Translations under genes and position numbers: made by a program
In this document: in pieces, positions 43,175 through 51,521 of the stretch
Numbering within the stretch: position 1 is the first letter of the stretch
Layout: each line of letters begins with the position of its first letter
NCBI GenBank assembly: GCA_041177965.1
Contig: JBEGWF010000132.1
Span: 26,678-90,677 of the forward strand
DNA: 64,000 nucleotides
Direction: 5' to 3'
Origin: SXXZ01 sp041177965
Lineage (GTDB): Bacteria; Verrucomicrobiota; Verrucomicrobiia; Limisphaerales; UBA9464
The notes under the pieces: model-generated
What the model was told of the DNA's origin: nothing
Databases searched by the model: none
Seen by the model: only the letters and a program-made list of their open reading frames with translations

Positions 43175-43879
43175 TCAGGGCCGGATGGCCTGGAAGATGG
43201 TGCGGGCCATCAAGGTCGCCCCGGCGGCGTTCGGATGGATCTTGTCCGGGAACATCTCGGGATAACCGGTCAGGGCATCGTTCAGATCGATCACCGGGAT
43301 CTTCTTGTCGTTGGTCACCTCCATGAGGGCCGGGATCACCCCGTCCTCGAGGATGTGACCGGTGATGCCCCAGGTGTCGGCGTAGACCGGAACCGGCAGG
43401 CAGACCCAGATCTGCGGCTTCGACTTGAGCCCGCGGAACTGGTCGACCATCCACCGTGCCTCCTGCTCGAAGAACGCCTGATTCTTCCAGTTCTGGGGCT
43501 TGGTGTCGTTGGTGCCCAGCTTGAGGATCACCAGATCGGGCTGCCAGGCGATGGCGGCCTTGAACTCGTCGGTGCCGGCGTAAGGCAGATCTCCCACCCG
43601 GCTGAGAGTGGCCCCGCTGCGCCCGAAATTGCGGACCTCGAACCGGTTGCCCAGGAGTTCCCCGAGTTGCTTGGGGTAGTTGTTCTTCTCGCGATCCTCG
43701 ACGCCGGCGCCGTGGGTGATGCTGTCGCCCACGCAGGCCACCTTGATGATCCGCCACCCGCCCTTGCGGTCCTCGAAATCCTCGATCTTGATGAGTTCCG
43801 GCCGGAGCTTGCGACGGCAGCCCCAGGACACCGCACCCGCGGCCAGCGGCAGGAGGGTCAGGAAATCACGACGTTTCAT
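43175..43879 (-). CDS. SGNH/GDSL hydrolase lipoprotein
   Basis: A 234-residue secreted lipoprotein. The N-terminus MKRRDFLTLLPLAAGAVSWG, followed by C, combines a twin-Arg-like start with a lipobox Cys at about residue 21. The SGNH blocks are clear: CVGDSITHGAG (catalytic Ser), NFGRSGATLS (Gly), KLGTNDTKPQ (Asn) and DKIHPNAAGATLM (Asp and His). Carbohydrate esterase or sialate-type activity is likely, given the surface location; substrate unknown. Confidence 0.9.
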   Translation of the reverse strand: MKRRDFLTLLPLAAGAVSWGCRRKLRPELIKIEDFEDRKGGWRIIKVACVGDSITHGAGVEDREKNNYPKQLGELLGNRFEVRNFGRSGATLSRVGDLPYAGTDEFKAAIAWQPDLVILKLGTNDTKPQNWKNQAFFEQEARWMVDQFRGLKSKPQIWVCLPVPVYADTWGITGHILEDGVIPALMEVTNDKKIPVIDLNDALTGYPEMFPDKIHPNAAGATLMARTIFQAIRP

Positions 43880-43957
43880 CCGGACCGATGAAAGCGGGGA
43901 CCGGACCCGCGCGGCAAGCGGGATCCCGGGAGTCCCACCGGACCCATCCTGGAAGCC

Positions 43958-44461
43958 TCAGTGCGACGGCGGGTTTCCGGGCACGCGATTCTTGAGCACC
44001 GCCTCGGTCTGTTCGGCCCGGAACCGCTCGTAGGCGGTCCGGAACTGCGGATGTTTGTTCCCGAGGATGGCCGTGGCCAGGAGCGCCGCATTGATGGCAC
44101 CCGCCTTGCCGATGGCCATGGTGCCGACCGGCACGCCGCCGGGCATCTGCACGATGCTCAAGAGGGAGTCCATGCCGTTGAGCGCCTTGGACTGCACCGG
44201 TACGCCCAGCACGGGCAACGCCGTCTTGCTGGCGCACATGCCCGGCAGGTGGGCCGCACCGCCGGCTCCGGCGATGATGACCTCGATGCCGCGACCCGCG
44301 GCCGCAGCCGCGTATTCGAACAGGAGGTCCGGGGTGCGGTGGGCACTCACGACCGAGGCCTCATGCGGCACCCCCAACGCCTCCAACTGCCGGGCCGCCG
44401 CCTCCATCGTCTCCCAATCGGATTGGGAACCCATGATGATGCCGACCAGCGGGGAACTCAT
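43958..44461 (-). CDS. purE: N5-carboxyaminoimidazole ribonucleotide mutase
   Basis: PurE acts in purine biosynthesis, moving the carboxyl group of N5-CAIR to give CAIR. The 167-residue protein has GIIMGSQSDWETMEAAARQL, the catalytic His region ASVVSAHRTPDLLFEYA, IAGAGGAAHLPGMCASKTAL and GVPVQSKALNGMDSLLSIVQ. All are class I PurE hallmarks. purK is not adjacent. The start at 44461 is unambiguous. Confidence 0.97.
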   Translation of the reverse strand: MSSPLVGIIMGSQSDWETMEAAARQLEALGVPHEASVVSAHRTPDLLFEYAAAAAGRGIEVIIAGAGGAAHLPGMCASKTALPVLGVPVQSKALNGMDSLLSIVQMPGGVPVGTMAIGKAGAINAALLATAILGNKHPQFRTAYERFRAEQTEAVLKNRVPGNPPSH

Positions 44462-44495
44462 AAAGGCCGAGAGTGATCTCTGCGCGGAGGAATGT

Positions 44496-45647
44496 TCAAG
44501 CCTTGGGACGGTCGCTCGAGAACCCGAAGCGGGTCTGGGAATGGTAGGCCTTCCCCGGACGCACCACCGTCGACGGGAACTGCGGATGATTGATCGAATC
44601 CGGGAAGTGCTGGGTCTCGAGGCAGAAAGCCCCGTACCGCGGCTGGCGCACGCCGTCGAAATGGTTGGACGTGTACAGTTGGATGCCGGGCTCGGTGGTG
44701 TGACAGGTCACCGTGCGACCCGAGGCCGGATCGATCACCCGCGCCGCCAATTGCAGCCCGCCCCCGCGACGATCGACGATGAAGTTGTGATCATAGCCCT
44801 TCGGACCGCGGATATCACGGATCCGCTCGCCGATGCGGTGGAACTGACGGAAGTCGAGGGGAGTACCCACCACGGATGCCCTCTCGCCCGTGGGAATGAG
44901 GGCGGCATCCGACGGGGTGTATTGCTGGGCCTGGATTTGGAGCTCATGTCCCAGAACGTCGCCGTTGCCCGCGCCCGCGAGGTTGAAATAGGCGTGGTTC
45001 GTCAGGTTCACCACGGTCGCCCGGTCGGTCTCGGCCCGGTAGGTGATGAGCAACTCGTTCTGATCGTTCCAGGCGTACGTCACGGTGACGTCCAGATTGC
45101 CGGGGTACCCCTCCTCGCCATCGACGCTGCGATAGCGGAACTCGGCGATAGCGGTGCCGCCTTCGACCGACGTGCGGGAACTCCAGAGCTTCGAGGCGAA
45201 GCCTTCCTTGCCGCCGTGGATGTGGTTCTCCCCCTCGTTGGCGGTGACCCGGACCTCTCGACCATCGAGCATGAACCGGGACCGATGGATCCGGTTCGCA
45301 CATCGGCCGATCACCGAGGCGGCGGGCAGACCCCGCAGGTAGGCGTCCATCGAATCGGCCCCGAAGACCACGTTGTCACACCGCCCCAACCGATCGGGCA
45401 CCCGGATGGACGTGATGGTGGCGCCGTATTCCGAGACACCGACCGTGGCACCCGAGGCGTTCCTCAGCGTATGCAGGCGCACGGGGCGACCATCGGGCAT
45501 CTGGCCGAACGGCGAGGAGACCACCGAGGCCGTCGCCGGGCCCGCCCCGGACACACAACCACCGACCCCGAGGGTCACCAGAGGGAGGGCGGAGGCGAGT
45601 GCCAAGGACCGGAGCGCCTCGCGACGCGACAAGGAGGAGTCATTCAT
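44496..45647 (-). CDS. galM: Aldose 1-epimerase (exported lipoprotein form)
   Basis: Mutarotase converting alpha and beta anomers of aldoses. The 383-residue protein has the conserved His in ENHIHGGKEGFASKLW, the catalytic His in VVNLTNHAYFNLAG, the substrate Asp in GPKGYDHNFIVD and the catalytic Glu in CLETQHFPDSINHPQF. The N-terminus (SRREALRSLALASALPL, then LGVGGC) is a twin-arginine-like signal with a lipobox, so this copy acts at the cell surface, probably on sugars from polysaccharide breakdown. 43 bases upstream is gltX in the opposite role; no sugar operon is visible. Confidence 0.93.
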   Translation of the reverse strand: MNDSSLSRREALRSLALASALPLVTLGVGGCVSGAGPATASVVSSPFGQMPDGRPVRLHTLRNASGATVGVSEYGATITSIRVPDRLGRCDNVVFGADSMDAYLRGLPAASVIGRCANRIHRSRFMLDGREVRVTANEGENHIHGGKEGFASKLWSSRTSVEGGTAIAEFRYRSVDGEEGYPGNLDVTVTYAWNDQNELLITYRAETDRATVVNLTNHAYFNLAGAGNGDVLGHELQIQAQQYTPSDAALIPTGERASVVGTPLDFRQFHRIGERIRDIRGPKGYDHNFIVDRRGGGLQLAARVIDPASGRTVTCHTTEPGIQLYTSNHFDGVRQPRYGAFCLETQHFPDSINHPQFPSTVVRPGKAYHSQTRFGFSSDRPKA

Positions 45648-45690
45648 GGGAATCGGTGGCAGTGACTACAGCCACCGATCGGACCAGAGA

Positions 45691-47055
45691 TCAAGCCTGA
45701 GGCAGTTGGGACAAGGCCGCCGCGAAGCGGCGTTGGACCCGCTCGCGGCCCAGCACCTCGAGCAGGTGGTAGAGGCTGGGGCCGACGGACTTGCCGGTGC
45801 AGGCGGCACGGACCGGTTGCACCAGAGCACCGACCTTGACCCCGAGCTCGGCCGCCAAAGCCTTCAGGGCGGCCTCCAACGGAGCCGCCTTGAACTCGGC
45901 GAGCGCGCCGAAGGCGGCGGCCAGCCTCTCGAGGGGCATGCGTGCGGCAGCGTTCAGGGCCTTGGCCCGGGTCTCGGCCTCGACCGGCACGGCATCGTCG
46001 GGCGCGAAATAAAAATCCACGAAGGCGGGCAGGTCCTTGAAGAGCTTGCCCTTCTCGCGGGCGGTCTCGAGGGCGGCGGCGATGTATTCCGGGGCGAATC
46101 CCGAGGTCTGAATCCCGGCGCGGGACAGGGCCGCGACCCCGCGTTCCACGAACAGGGCCGGCTCCATGATGCGCGTGTGCTCGAAATGCAAGGCCTCGAG
46201 CTTTTTGACATCGAACTTGGCCGGACTGCGGTTGACCCGGTCGAGCCCGAAACGGGCGATCAACTCGGCCACCGGCAGGAACTCCTTCCCGTCGGCCGGT
46301 GCCCACCCGAGCAACGCCAGGTAATTCAACACGGCCTCCGGCGTGAAGCCGTCGTCCTGATAGTTGGTCACGTGCGCCCCATGGTCGCGCTTGGACATCT
46401 TGGAACCATCGGGGTTCAGGATGAGCGGGATGTGCGCATATTTCGGAGGCTCGACCCCGAAGGCCTTGAACAGGGCGATGTGCTTGGCGGTGTTGGCCAG
46501 ATGGTCCTCACCCCGGATCACATGAGTGATGCCCATTTCCAGGTCATCCACCACGTTGACCAGGTGGAACACCGGGTTGCCGTCGCTGCGCACGAGCACC
46601 CAATCGGGATCGGCTTCTTCGCGGTCGGTCAATGGCCGCAGCACATCACCGATGATGAGGTCGGGAATGGTGATCGCCTCGCGGGACATGCGGAAGAACA
46701 CCGCCCCGTCGCGGTCGTAGGCCAGGCCCTTGTCGCGCAATTCCTGGATGCGCCGGGCGTAGATGTCGCCGCGCCGGCTCTGGAAATACGGCCCCCGATC
46801 CCCACGGCTCGCACAGGCCGTGTCGCCCGAGGTCGGGCCCTCGTCCCAGTCGAGGCCGAGCCAGGAGAGGCCCCTGAGGATGACGTCGATGGCCTCCTGG
46901 CTGTTGCGCTGGGTGTCGGTGTCTTCGATGCGCAGGATGAACTTGCCGCCATGATGGCGGGCGAAGAGCCAGTTGAAGAGCGCCGTGCGGGCCCCACCAA
47001 TGTGCAGGTAGCCTGTCGGCGACGGCGCGAAGCGTACTCGGATCGGAGCGTCCAT
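45691..47055 (-). CDS. gltX: Glutamyl-tRNA synthetase
   Basis: Class I aminoacyl-tRNA synthetase of 454 residues charging tRNA-Glu. The HIGH-type motif is RFAPSPTGYLHIGGARTALF, followed by LRIEDTDTQRNSQEAI. The KMSKS-type loop is LNPDGSKMSKRDHG. The segment FHLVNVVDDLEMGITHVIRG EDHL-like region is intact, and the C-terminal anticodon-binding helices are present. Length is within the family range. Stands as a single gene on the minus strand. Confidence 0.97.
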   Translation of the reverse strand: MDAPIRVRFAPSPTGYLHIGGARTALFNWLFARHHGGKFILRIEDTDTQRNSQEAIDVILRGLSWLGLDWDEGPTSGDTACASRGDRGPYFQSRRGDIYARRIQELRDKGLAYDRDGAVFFRMSREAITIPDLIIGDVLRPLTDREEADPDWVLVRSDGNPVFHLVNVVDDLEMGITHVIRGEDHLANTAKHIALFKAFGVEPPKYAHIPLILNPDGSKMSKRDHGAHVTNYQDDGFTPEAVLNYLALLGWAPADGKEFLPVAELIARFGLDRVNRSPAKFDVKKLEALHFEHTRIMEPALFVERGVAALSRAGIQTSGFAPEYIAAALETAREKGKLFKDLPAFVDFYFAPDDAVPVEAETRAKALNAAARMPLERLAAAFGALAEFKAAPLEAALKALAAELGVKVGALVQPVRAACTGKSVGPSLYHLLEVLGRERVQRRFAAALSQLPQA

Positions 47056-47187
47056 TCCGCAGCCATCCTAGGCCAAAGGCGGCCCCGGGGAAACGAGGAA
47101 CGCCGATGGACTGCGGGAAGGAGCCGCGGCCGGCACCGCGACGACCGGCGTCCCGCGGCCCGCACGGGCAACACCGCCCCCGGAACC

Positions 47188-48237
47188 TCAGTGCTTCAGA
47201 AACTCCTCGAGAGCGGCCCGGGTGACGCGCCAGGCCGAACCGATCTTCTTGCCCTTGAGCGACCCATCGGCCAGCGCCGACAGCACATCGGCCTCGGAGA
47301 CCCCGAGGCTTTGGGCCACCTCGGCCGGCGACAGCAGTTCAGGGAGGGCCGAACCCGAGGCCTGGGTCGGAGCCGATCCGATCACCGGAGGCGCGGCCGT
47401 ACCCAGGTCGCGGGCGATCTGGGTGCCGAGAGCGAACTGCGCCGCAAGCCCGGCCACCCCACCACCACCCGGCTGCTTGAGCGATTCGGCCAACTGCAGC
47501 TTCACGTAATCGTTCAGGTTGCCGATGGCCGCCATGCTGGAGCGTTTGTCGATGGCCCCCTCGACCTCCGGCGGGACGCTGACGTTCTCGACGATGAAGC
47601 TGCCCAGCTCGATGCCGTACTTCTCGGTGAGGATCGGGTTCAGGACCGGCAACAGGGCCTCTCCCAGTTCGGAGTAGCGCGCGGCGAGGTCGAGCACCGG
47701 CACCTTGGAGCTGGCGAGGGCGTCGCTGAAGGCGCTGACGAAGCGCGAGCGCATGGTGTCCTGGAACTCGTCGATGCGGAAATGGTGATCGGTGCCGGCG
47801 ACGTCCTTGAGGAACACCGGCACGTTCACGATGCGGAAATCGTAGGTGCCGAAGGCCCGGACACGGACGATCCCGAAGTCCGGGTCGCGCACCATGATGG
47901 GGTTGCTCGTGCCCCATTTGTTGCCCGTGAAGAGCCGGGTGTTGACGAAGTAGACGTCGCACTTGAAGGGCGACTCGAAATTGTACTTCCAGCCCAGCAG
48001 CGTGCTGAGGATGGGGATGTTCTCCGTCCGGAGGGTGTGCTTGCCGGGACCGAAGGTGTCGACGTACTGACCCAGGTACACGAACTGGGCCTTCTGCGAT
48101 TCACGCACCAGGAGCTGGGCCCCGTTCTTGATCTCCTTGTCCTGGTCCGGAAACCGCCAACTCAGGGTGTCGCGGGAGTCGTCTTCCCATTGGATGATCT
48201 CCAGGAATTGCGTCTTGAGGTAGTCGATGATGCCCAT
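47188..48237 (-). CDS. SPFH-domain protein with C-terminal excisionase-type helix-turn-helix
   Basis: A 349-residue protein. Residues 1-270 form an SPFH/band-7-like domain of the YdjI/virion-core type (MGIIDYLKTQFLEIIQWEDD, NGAQLLVRESQKAQFVYLGQ, GWKYNFESPFKCDVYFVN, IVRVRAFGTYDFRIVN). A Gly/Ala-rich linker leads to a MerR/excisionase-like helix-turn-helix at about 297-349 (LSPAEVAQSLGVSEADVLSA, KIGSAWRVTRAALEEFLKH). The fold combination is known as an SPFH-excisionase fusion but its role is not. A hydrophobic membrane protein gene lies upstream on the same strand. The start MGIIDYLK is fixed by homology. Confidence 0.85.
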   Translation of the reverse strand: MGIIDYLKTQFLEIIQWEDDSRDTLSWRFPDQDKEIKNGAQLLVRESQKAQFVYLGQYVDTFGPGKHTLRTENIPILSTLLGWKYNFESPFKCDVYFVNTRLFTGNKWGTSNPIMVRDPDFGIVRVRAFGTYDFRIVNVPVFLKDVAGTDHHFRIDEFQDTMRSRFVSAFSDALASSKVPVLDLAARYSELGEALLPVLNPILTEKYGIELGSFIVENVSVPPEVEGAIDKRSSMAAIGNLNDYVKLQLAESLKQPGGGGVAGLAAQFALGTQIARDLGTAAPPVIGSAPTQASGSALPELLSPAEVAQSLGVSEADVLSALADGSLKGKKIGSAWRVTRAALEEFLKH

Positions 48238-48394
48238 GGTGTGTGTTCTCCTGCTTGGATCGTTCCCCTGCTTGAACCCGACCTGCGGACCTTCCATCAA
48301 GCGGGCCGAATGCGGAATCGGAATCTCGGCCCCGTGTTTCCAAGCGCCCGGATGCCGTGAGAGACCCGAGCCGCCGCCAGCGGGGCCCCGGGGC

Positions 48395-48832
48395 TCACTC
48401 CTCCGAACCGCGGGCCTGGAAGACCGTGGCACCCTGGATCTTGCCCGCGGCCACCTCGACCCGGTACGTGGTGCCCGCCTTGAGGGGTTCGGCCCCGGTC
48501 TTGGCGGCCGGTTGCAGTCCCTCGGGCGGTTGCCCGTACAGAAAGCCCCGGGTCGCCGCCCCCTTGCCCTGCTTTTCCAGGCGCCAGACCACCCGTCCGG
48601 CCGCAGCGGGACCGCCGGGCGCAACCTCGGAGACCACCAGGGAACTCAATTCGTAGTCCTGATCCAGCCCCACCACCACCGGCAGGGCCGCACCCGGATC
48701 GGCCTGGCGCAACGGACGGAAGGAGACGCTCACTTGAATAGCCTTGCGGCCGAACCAGTCGGTCAGTCGATACATCGGCACCGCCACGCCCGCGGCGACC
48801 AGCAACAGGATTCCCCAGGTCTTGCGTTCCAC
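48395..48832 (-). CDS. Single-span membrane protein of unknown function
   Basis: A 145-residue protein with an N-terminal transmembrane helix (about residues 5-20, WGILLLVAAGVAVPMY) and an extracytoplasmic beta-rich domain (AIQVSVSFRPLRQADPG, LDQDYELSSLVVSEVAPG, GAEPLKAGTTYRVEVAAG). No named domain. The GTG at 48832 is chosen because the hydrophobic segment begins there; no Shine-Dalgarno is obvious, and an ATG further up would overlap the divergent prepilin gene. May share a transcript with the SPFH gene downstream. Confidence 0.55.
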   Translation of the reverse strand: MERKTWGILLLVAAGVAVPMYRLTDWFGRKAIQVSVSFRPLRQADPGAALPVVVGLDQDYELSSLVVSEVAPGGPAAAGRVVWRLEKQGKGAATRGFLYGQPPEGLQPAAKTGAEPLKAGTTYRVEVAAGKIQGATVFQARGSEE

Positions 48833-48953
48833 GGTCGAGGCAGACGTCCGCGACCCCGGTTCGCATTCGAGGTAATCCCGCGGATGCACCCCCGGGGTTC
48901 TCCCGGGCGGGTGGACCGATGAGCCCCGACTGTGTTTCGATCCGACATCGCCC

Positions 48954-49724
48954 ATGAATCCTGAACGCTTCCCGCTCCGCCCGCACCGCTCCCGATGCGC
49001 CTTCACCCTCATCGAGTTGCTGGTCGTCATCGCCATCATCGCCATCCTGGCGGGAATGCTCCTGCCGGCCCTCTCCAAGGCCAAGGAGAGCGCCAAACGC
49101 ATCTCCTGCGTCAACAACCTGCGCCAACTGGGCATCGCCACCTCGCTCTACACCGGTGAGAACCAGAGCCAGTTTCCGGAGCGCAACATCGGCCCCCGCT
49201 GGTGCGAGCGGCTCTGGCCCACCTTCCGGTCGGTGCAGATCCTGGTCTGCCCCAGCGACGTGGGTTCCGGCGCGAAGAACAAGCCGGCGACGGCCGAGAC
49301 GCGCACCAACCTCGTGGCCGACTCGGCCCCGCGCACCTACATCATCAACGGCTGGAACGACGTCCTGGAGCGCCAGATGACCAGCGCCGGCGAGACCTTC
49401 AACATGGGCTCGATCATGGGCAAGACCATCACCGACAGCGCGATCGTCGAACCGTCGGAGACCATCGTGTACGGCGAGAAGCTCTACCCGATCGGCCACT
49501 TCTTCATGGACCTGCTCGAGGGCAACCTCGGCAACGACAACGAGGTGCTCAATCACGCGGTCCACAACAGCGCGGTGCGCTCGGACCGGGGCGGTTCACC
49601 CAATGGCGGTTCCAACTTCGCCTTTGCCGACGGCTCCACGCGCTACCTGCGCTACCGGAAATCGCTCTCGCCGATCAACCTGTGGGCGATCACGCCCCAG
49701 TGGCGGACCAACACCATGAACTGA
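48954..49724 (+). CDS. Prepilin-type N-terminal cleavage/methylation protein (DUF1559-like)
   Basis: A 256-residue pseudopilin-like protein. The N-terminus MNPERFPLRPHRSRCAFTLI then ELLVVIAIIAILAGMLLPAL is a type IV prepilin signal; cleavage should occur before FTLIELL (the -1 residue here is Ala). The mid-part SCVNNLRQLGIATSLYTGEN and the C-terminal SNFAFADGSTRYL (the H-x9-DG motif region of DUF1559 proteins) are typical of the large families found in Planctomycetes and Verrucomicrobia. Convergent with the ParB-motif protein gene, 10 bases between stops. Confidence 0.9.
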   Translation: MNPERFPLRPHRSRCAFTLIELLVVIAIIAILAGMLLPALSKAKESAKRISCVNNLRQLGIATSLYTGENQSQFPERNIGPRWCERLWPTFRSVQILVCPSDVGSGAKNKPATAETRTNLVADSAPRTYIINGWNDVLERQMTSAGETFNMGSIMGKTITDSAIVEPSETIVYGEKLYPIGHFFMDLLEGNLGNDNEVLNHAVHNSAVRSDRGGSPNGGSNFAFADGSTRYLRYRKSLSPINLWAITPQWRTNTMN

Positions 49725-49734
49725 GGATCGCCGC

Positions 49735-50436
49735 TCAGCGGCGATCGCCGCGGCGGCTTTGGGGTTGCTCCTCGACGAAACGCACCCGGATTCCGGGAAC
49801 CGGTCCGGGGGTTCCGGACGGACGACCGCTGAAGGGCCCACCCGCGGAACCCTGCCCGGCCCGCGACAGGAACAACGCCGCGAGGGCCTGGGAACATCCC
49901 ACGGCGAACAGCGCGGCGATCCACGGCCAGCGCCCCCAACCACGGCCCCAGGACGCCCAAAGGATGCCGGACACGACGACCAGCACGTCTCCGGCGATCA
50001 GTGCGGGAACGATCCAGGCCGGGACGGTGGGGGTCGTCGGAGCCAAGGGCGCCGGCTGTGGGACCGCCGTGGGAGCCGCAGGCCCACCCGAATGGGAATG
50101 AACGGGGTCGGAAGCGAGGGCTGATGGAGGGGCGGCAACCGTTTTCGTGGAGGACACCGGGGTTCCCTCCGTCGGTTTCGGTTCGGACGGTGCGGGTGCC
50201 GACAACGACACCCCCTCGGGAGCGATGACCGGAACCGAGGGGAGCACCGTCTCCGAGGGAGCCGGGGACGCAGGCTCCGTGGGGGTGGCCGTCTTGAGCG
50301 TCGCGGCATCGGGTCCTGCGGGAACCGACGGGTCGCCCGCCTTCCAGGAAGCCAGCCCGGGAGCCTTCACAGCCCCCCGATCGGTCTCCTCCTGCAACAA
50401 ACTGGCCAAGCCGCGCCCAAGCGCTGGTTTCGACAT
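49735..50436 (-). CDS. Two-span membrane protein with a ParB-like N-terminal ParA-binding motif
   Basis: A 233-residue protein that begins MSKPALGRGLASLLQEETDR, almost the same as the ParB in this window (MSRPALGRGLGALMG). It has no ParB/CTPase domain, no GERR motif and no helix-turn-helix. Residues 21-138 are a long Pro/Ala/Ser/Thr-rich linker, followed by two transmembrane helices (about 141-161 and 171-191) and a basic C-terminal tail. In ParB the N-terminal peptide contacts ParA and stimulates its ATPase, so this protein may present that peptide at the membrane. The role is inference; the sequence similarity is direct. It follows the epimerase gene by 58 bases on the same strand. Confidence 0.7.
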   Translation of the reverse strand: MSKPALGRGLASLLQEETDRGAVKAPGLASWKAGDPSVPAGPDAATLKTATPTEPASPAPSETVLPSVPVIAPEGVSLSAPAPSEPKPTEGTPVSSTKTVAAPPSALASDPVHSHSGGPAAPTAVPQPAPLAPTTPTVPAWIVPALIAGDVLVVVSGILWASWGRGWGRWPWIAALFAVGCSQALAALFLSRAGQGSAGGPFSGRPSGTPGPVPGIRVRFVEEQPQSRRGDRR

Positions 50437-50494
50437 ACGCGAGCCAAATCGTTCGACCAGCCGGGCCAGGCTTCAACCAGTTTCCGCACGTTTT

Positions 50495-51445
50495 TCAACC
50501 GGCCTCACCCGGGCGGATGCCCCACTGGAACGGGTCCCCCTCGGCAAGAAGCAGCGTGGCATCGGCGATGACATGGGCACTGCCCGTGACCACCGGCAGG
50601 ATCCGCCCGCGGGCCCGATCCTCCCATCGGTACTCCCCCTGGAAGGCACTGCCGAGAATCCCCTCCTGGATCCACGACTGGCCCTCGGCCAGTTTTCCAT
50701 CGGCCGCCAGGCAGGCCAGCTTGGCGCTGGTGCCCGTGCCGCAGGGGGAGCGGTCGTAGGCCTTGCCGGGGCAGAGCACGTAATTGCGAGAATCCCCACC
50801 GGCTCCCGGAGGACCGAACAGTTCCACATGATCCACCTCGGGGAATCCCTGGGCATTGACCGCCTGACGGATCCGCCAGGCCACATCGGTCAGGGTCTCC
50901 ACCTCGCGCAGGGACAAGTCCCACACGGGCGACTGGACCAGGAAGAACCAGTTGCCTCCCCAGGCCACATCGCCGGTCACCGGACCGATCCCGGGCACCT
51001 GCACGGTGACCGCGGCCCGCTGTCGGTAGGACACCACGTTGGCGACCGAAACCGTGCCCTCCGGATGCAGGGTGGCCGAGACCGGGCCGACCGGGGTGTC
51101 GATGCGGTGGGTGCCGGGTCGGATACGGCCGAGGTGCGCCAGGGTGACCATCAGGCCGATGGTTCCGTGACCGCACATGCCCAACGCCCCCACGTTGTTG
51201 AAGAAGATCACCCCGAACTCGCACTCGGGAGCGTGGGGCGGCACCAGCAAGGCGCCGACCAGCACGTCGGAGCCCCGGGGTTCGTTGACGATCGCCGAGC
51301 GGAACCGGTCGAAGTCGGCGGTGAACCGTCGCACCCGCTCCGAGAGCGGGCCGGTGCCCAGATCGGGCCCGCCGGAGATCACCACGCGGGTGGGTTCACC
51401 GGCGGTGTGGGAATCGACCACCTGGATACGCTGGAGATCGGCCAT
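50495..51445 (-). CDS. 4-hydroxyproline epimerase (proline racemase family)
   Basis: Cofactor-free epimerase of 316 residues. Both catalytic cysteines are present: NNVGALGMCGHGTIGLMVTL and DRSPCGTGTSAKLACLAADG, with VVDSHTAGEPTRVVISGG at the N-terminus. Two cysteines indicate epimerase or racemase activity rather than a dehydratase; the substitution pattern favours trans-4-hydroxy-L-proline epimerase over proline racemase. The start MADLQRIQV is the family start. The rest of a hydroxyproline catabolic pathway is not in the window. Confidence 0.88.
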   Translation of the reverse strand: MADLQRIQVVDSHTAGEPTRVVISGGPDLGTGPLSERVRRFTADFDRFRSAIVNEPRGSDVLVGALLVPPHAPECEFGVIFFNNVGALGMCGHGTIGLMVTLAHLGRIRPGTHRIDTPVGPVSATLHPEGTVSVANVVSYRQRAAVTVQVPGIGPVTGDVAWGGNWFFLVQSPVWDLSLREVETLTDVAWRIRQAVNAQGFPEVDHVELFGPPGAGGDSRNYVLCPGKAYDRSPCGTGTSAKLACLAADGKLAEGQSWIQEGILGSAFQGEYRWEDRARGRILPVVTGSAHVIADATLLLAEGDPFQWGIRPGEAG

Positions 51446-51521
51446 GGTCCGCAGATCACACCGCCAATGACGGCCGCGCGTCTTGGATGCACCCGCCCGC
51501 CGCATGGCAAGTTGGGCACAG

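Noticed and set aside
45373..48360. Plus-strand frame of nearly 1000 codons over gltX and the SPFH gene
   Set aside because: Antisense shadow; the minus-strand genes beneath it have complete family motifs.
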